Below, piece by piece: positions 60,561 through 64,000 of a DNA stretch of 64,000 nt. The DNA comes from Lunularia cruciata (Eukaryota > Streptophyta > Marchantiopsida > Lunulariales > Lunulariaceae), in assembly GCA_948567375.1 (NCBI GenBank), contig OX419760.1, positions 50,096,001-50,160,000 on the forward strand. The letters are read 5' to 3'. Position 1 is the stretch's first letter. Each line of letters opens with the position of its first letter. The notes under the pieces are model-generated. The model saw only the letters and a list, made by a program, of their open reading frames with translations. It ran no database searches and was not told the origin of the DNA. A program made the translations under genes and the position numbers.

Positions 60561-61068
60561 TTCCTTCCCCAATGATAGCTCCATCCTCGGTGCCGGACAC
60601 TCACATTTTCATCTCATAACCCTTCTTCATACAAGTCAAAGGCAAAATGCAAGAACAGGCTCAACGATATCTTGCTCAAGTGACACAGAATTATGTTTAG
60701 GGTTCAAACTTTTCTCGTTATGTGCCTCAGATTCAGTCCCCGTCCGGTTTCTGACGGTGATGCGCAGGACGGGGGCTCATGGACGTTCTGCCATGTGGCT
60801 CCGGGGTTTGTGGCAATAGGGTGCGCGCGGTTCTTAGATAATTACCACCGCACATCTAAACAGACGTATGAGTAGTATGTACTCTATCAAAGATGTATAA
60901 TTATACAACAAAAAGAAAATACTAGTGCAACAAGTTTTCTCATACGAAGATACGAAGTAAGACTTCGGTTAAGTTGGATATCTTAGATGCGGCAAGGCAG
61001 ATTTCTATTATCGGTAATATTTAGGCTAGATTCATATTACTTCTTTTGTCTCTACCTTGTGCGTCTTG

Positions 61069-61490
61069 ATGGGTCTTCCCATCAATCCTTCATGTGTTCT
61101 ACGTTCTTCTCACCATCTCCGATTAGCTCGCATCAGAAAAGTCTGGATTATAGGTAGCCATCGGGCGTACGTGATCTACGTACAACCTACGCGTGGGCTA
61201 CGTCGTTGCATCCTAACGTGATCGCCTTGTTCTCACCATCTCCGATTAGCTCGCATCAGAAAAGACTGGCGTATAGGTAGCCATCCGGCGTATGTGATCT
61301 GCGTACAACCTACGCGTGGTGTCGTTGTATCCTAACAACTTGACCGGGCGAACACCATAGAGTTGTTGCCCGTGACCGAGCTCCATTTTATTTCTGTTGT
61401 CTTGTCTCTTGTGCGGCTCTTGATGGGTTCTTCCCATCCTTCATGTGTTCTACGTGGCTCGCATCTCGCATCAGAAAGGACTGGCCGATG
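61069..61490 (+). repeat. Tandem repeat upstream of the RING/zinc-ribbon gene
   Basis: TTCTCACCATCTCCGATTAG starts at 61107 and 61230, a 123-bp period, with CAACCTACGCGTGG shared near the end of both units. A partial third copy (TGATGGGT...CATGTGTTCTACGT...CATCAGAAA) is at 61069-61140 and 61414-61480. Confidence 0.8.
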
Positions 61491-62232
61491 CGAGAGGGAA
61501 AGGTTCAGAGCGAAAACTGCCAAGCGCCGGCTTCACAGATCACAGGGAAATGCTGACGGTCAAAACTTCTCAGGATCTGAGGGTAACTCTCGCCGGACTT
61601 TTCCTCCCAATCCCAACTCTTTGGACATGATGGGGATCCCTTTCCCACTGCCCACTGTGATACTTTCGCAGTTTCGGGAAGAAACTGTTTGTGTACTCAT
61701 CGGCGACCACCCAGAAAGTAGAATTTCATCAGATCTTTAGTGAGCGGGATCGATGGTTCACGGATGTGCGACCTGGTCTTCAGAGACGCCGAACAAATTT
61801 CAATTTCTGGAAACTATCTTCACGGATTCGATAGCTTTGAGACAAGGTGGCCAGATCTCGAACGTTTGAAAGTCGTTTCAAGTGCTCAAGTTCGAGACCT
61901 CGATTCCCGTCCACAATCCCCGAAGAATGGACCAGTTGAATTGTCAAAATTCATGGCTTAAAATCTTGAATGACGCCGCTTTTGGCCGACATTGACATTC
62001 CGTTGAAAGACGTGTTTGTTTGAATGATCTGTACGTACTCACGAGGCTCAGGAGAAGAAATCTGCTTACTTTTAGCACGTGAGCCAAGAAACGGCTCTGA
62101 TCAAGGGCTTGAGGAATATAAGAGTCGGGGGATCAGTGGGTGTGGCAATCACGATGTATTTGGACGAAGAGAGGGGAGAGGCTGGAACTAGGTTGAATCG
62201 CAAAGTTGCCCAAGAATTGCAGCTGCGGAGGA
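61491..62232 (+). promoter_or_regulatory. Probable promoter/5' UTR of the RING/zinc-ribbon gene
   Basis: Lies directly upstream of the ATG at 62233; an in-frame TGA at 62194-62196 bounds that reading frame. Small ORFs occur (for example 62151-62477, which overlaps the gene in another frame). No TATA box is obvious, and an upstream exon cannot be excluded. Confidence 0.35.
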
Positions 62233-64000
62233 ATGAAACCTTCGGGGGAAAGCACAATAGAGCGGAGGCGAAGGCTGTCCGCCGAGTACGACGCCAAGCA
62301 TGGGATAGTAAGAAGGGAAGACACATTTCGTCCCTTACTGATAGTCCCTTCGGTCGGTATCTCAGATATGGGTTCCGGCCCCCACCGTGGCCAGGAAAAG
62401 AGCGAATTGGTGCTTCCTGCACTCGCTCAAGAGAGCTCTGGTGCACACGGAAAGCATTCTCCTGGAGACGAACATGAAGAAATGCGTTATTCACCTGAAG
62501 TCGCAATGAAGCTACCTTCTGTCGACGAGATTGTTGCTCGAAGGCGAAGGCTATCTCAAGCTTACGAGGCTCAGGATTCTGAGAGGGCTCAGAGGGAGAA
62601 AGAAGAAGCTCCAACTCCAGCACTGATGCGGGCACTTGAAGCTGCAGGCTGTTGCGCCACACCAAGGACGTCCGGTCGTCGTCGGCAGAGTTTGGACAAA
62701 CTCGCTGATTCCTCCGACGATTCAAGTACATCAGAAGATAATCAAGTAGACATGCCTTCAGTAAATCAGGTTGTGACTAGACGAAGGTCGCTGTCCAGGT
62801 TAAGTCCTCAAAAAGTGAAGCAGGAACAAACACCGATTGAGAAAAGCAAAGATGAAGTAAACGAGAGAGTTGCACCTCCTCGCGATTGCGGTAAAGTTTT
62901 CCCGCACAGGAAGAAAAGAGAGATGTGCACAGGACCTGGTTTCGGCCGTCATATCTTTTTGGTTCCATCTCCAAAACGGCGTGTTGAGGTATCAGAATTT
63001 TATGTGGAGGAGATGGTTATTGTCAAGCGCGATCGGCACATTTGGGTGTTTGCCCGGGTGAAGGTGCTGACTTGCAGAGGAATCAGAGCTTGGATTCCCA
63101 GTGCTGAGCTCATGGTGATTATTCCAACTGAGCTCATGTACACTCACTTGAGAAAGCTCGAGGACAACGAGCTGCAAGAAATTGCGGAGTTGGTGTATCC
63201 TCCTGCCGCATCACAAACTGATAACCAAGGGAACCAAGAAGAGCGCATCCCTCTTCCCGCTACTTTCGATAGCACAGAGAGCTTGAAAGTCATGAAACCT
63301 TCAAACCCCCGAAGACCCCAGAAACAGATTGTTCTGGTGAGACCAGCACATTTGGCTCATAGGACTTTATACCAACCACTTCAGCCAACCCTTTTGTGTA
63401 GTATCTGCCTCCAGTTCATGTCGCCTATGGAGGTGCATAAACCATGGGATTGCGACCATTCCTGTCATTTATCCTGTTTCGAACTAGTAATACAACGATC
63501 CGGCTCGAGTTCCTGCATTGCATGTTTTGCCGAGAAGAGTTGGCACTGGAAAAGCATCCAATGCCAATGTGGGTTCACCGGGTTTGTGCAGAGGAGAGTC
63601 GATGATACAGATCCACCAATTGAGTGTCCTTCTTGCCACAAACTATCGCCCATTCTTGTGCCCTACCAAGCTCCTCCTAGCCCAGGGTTAAGGGTAGAAA
63701 TGGCACCAGCTGCCAGTTGCAACAATAATCCTGTTGAGTCGAGCCCTTCTCTATCATCTGATGGAGGATGGGGCTCAGATTCGGAAGATGTGTCACCGTG
63801 TAGAACAGCAGATGTTTCGGAATCGAAATGGCGGCATATTACCTGCGAATGCGGACTGCGAGCGATTGTAAGAGCGAACCCGGACCCAAGCAAGCCACCC
63901 ATGTGCCCAGCTTGCTTGAACCCAGTATTGGCTTCCACTATGCCCTGCAAAAGTGAGATTCTGAAAACTATCTTGGGATACACCCCACCGTCTTCACCCC
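62233..64000 (+). CDS. RING-H2 protein with tandem zinc ribbons (partial, runs off the right edge)
   Basis: Open from ATG 62233 to the window end (at least 589 residues, no stop). N-terminal third: three spaced copies of a motif of the form PSVDEIVARRRRLS (Ser at 16, 108, 188), otherwise Ser/Glu rich. Residues 234-320 form a compact region (GPGFGRHIFLVPSPKRR, EEMVIVKRDRHIWVFAR) of no known family. Residues 389-431 give a C3H2C3 RING-H2: C389xxC392, C407xHxxHxxC, C428xxC431. Two similar ribbons follow: C444xC446...C465PxC468 and C538xC540...C558PxC561, joined by an acidic Ser linker. RING domains usually recruit E2 enzymes, so a ubiquitin ligase is likely, but no substrate can be named. The start is chosen because the first RRRRLS copy lies just after it. 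Confidence 0.72.
   Translation, partial: MKPSGESTIERRRRLSAEYDAKHGIVRREDTFRPLLIVPSVGISDMGSGPHRGQEKSELVLPALAQESSGAHGKHSPGDEHEEMRYSPEVAMKLPSVDEIVARRRRLSQAYEAQDSERAQREKEEAPTPALMRALEAAGCCATPRTSGRRRQSLDKLADSSDDSSTSEDNQVDMPSVNQVVTRRRSLSRLSPQKVKQEQTPIEKSKDEVNERVAPPRDCGKVFPHRKKREMCTGPGFGRHIFLVPSPKRRVEVSEFYVEEMVIVKRDRHIWVFARVKVLTCRGIRAWIPSAELMVIIPTELMYTHLRKLEDNELQEIAELVYPPAASQTDNQGNQEERIPLPATFDSTESLKVMKPSNPRRPQKQIVLVRPAHLAHRTLYQPLQPTLLCSICLQFMSPMEVHKPWDCDHSCHLSCFELVIQRSGSSSCIACFAEKSWHWKSIQCQCGFTGFVQRRVDDTDPPIECPSCHKLSPILVPYQAPPSPGLRVEMAPAASCNNNPVESSPSLSSDGGWGSDSEDVSPCRTADVSESKWRHITCECGLRAIVRANPDPSKPPMCPACLNPVLASTMPCKSEILKTILGYTPPSSP

Noticed and set aside
62079-62477. 132-codon plus ORF overlapping the RING gene start
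   Set aside because: Starts with GTG and lacks the RRRRLS repeat found in the chosen frame; probably a shadow.

Overview
The window looks like nuclear DNA of a land plant with a large, repeat-rich genome. Three things point there: a spliced gene for a plant-type vacuolar iron transporter (VIT1/CCC1 family), Ty3/gypsy chromoviruses with the plant-typical initiator-Met primer site TGGTATCAGAGC, and stacked LTR elements decaying in the way methylated plant DNA decays. I cannot name the species. The kinds of gypsy element present make a non-flowering plant plausible, but that is only inference.

Layout. 1-397: minus-strand fragment of a reverse-transcriptase-bearing element running off the left edge. 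398-3885: mostly featureless AT-rich DNA ending in a decayed coding-like stretch. 3886-9236: an old chromodomain gypsy element with both LTRs and a perfect ACAAG target duplication. 9237-11584: the other side of the interrupted coding-like sequence, then nothing recognised. 11585-29003: a decayed plus-strand gypsy element whose polyprotein appears to end in a PHD finger. Inserted in its leader is a very young minus-strand gypsy element (13354-21154) with near-identical LTRs, an intact 1608-codon gag-pol ORF and an extra zinc-knuckle ORF upstream of gag. 29004-37643: AT-rich DNA with a decayed minus-strand coiled-coil coding region. 37644-40769: the four-exon VIT gene. 40770-48470: unique-looking DNA without recognisable genes, holding one MITE-like hairpin. 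48480-51677 and 59254-59455: a broken Copia element invaded by LTR pieces, including an inverted LTR pair. 51678-59253: a composite chromovirus (LTR-gag-pol-LTR-partial pol-LTR). 59456-62232: minisatellites and the upstream region of the last gene. 62233-64000: a RING-H2 plus tandem zinc-ribbon protein gene, cut by the right edge.

Only two host genes are convincingly visible: the iron transporter and the RING/zinc-ribbon gene. Everything else that codes is retroelement-derived. Three gypsy families differ in their C-terminus: chromodomain, PHD finger, or neither. The chromovirus LTRs carry perfect heat-shock-element arrays next to a TATA box, and the older elements carry stop codons that mostly look like C-to-T decay of CAG and CGA codons.
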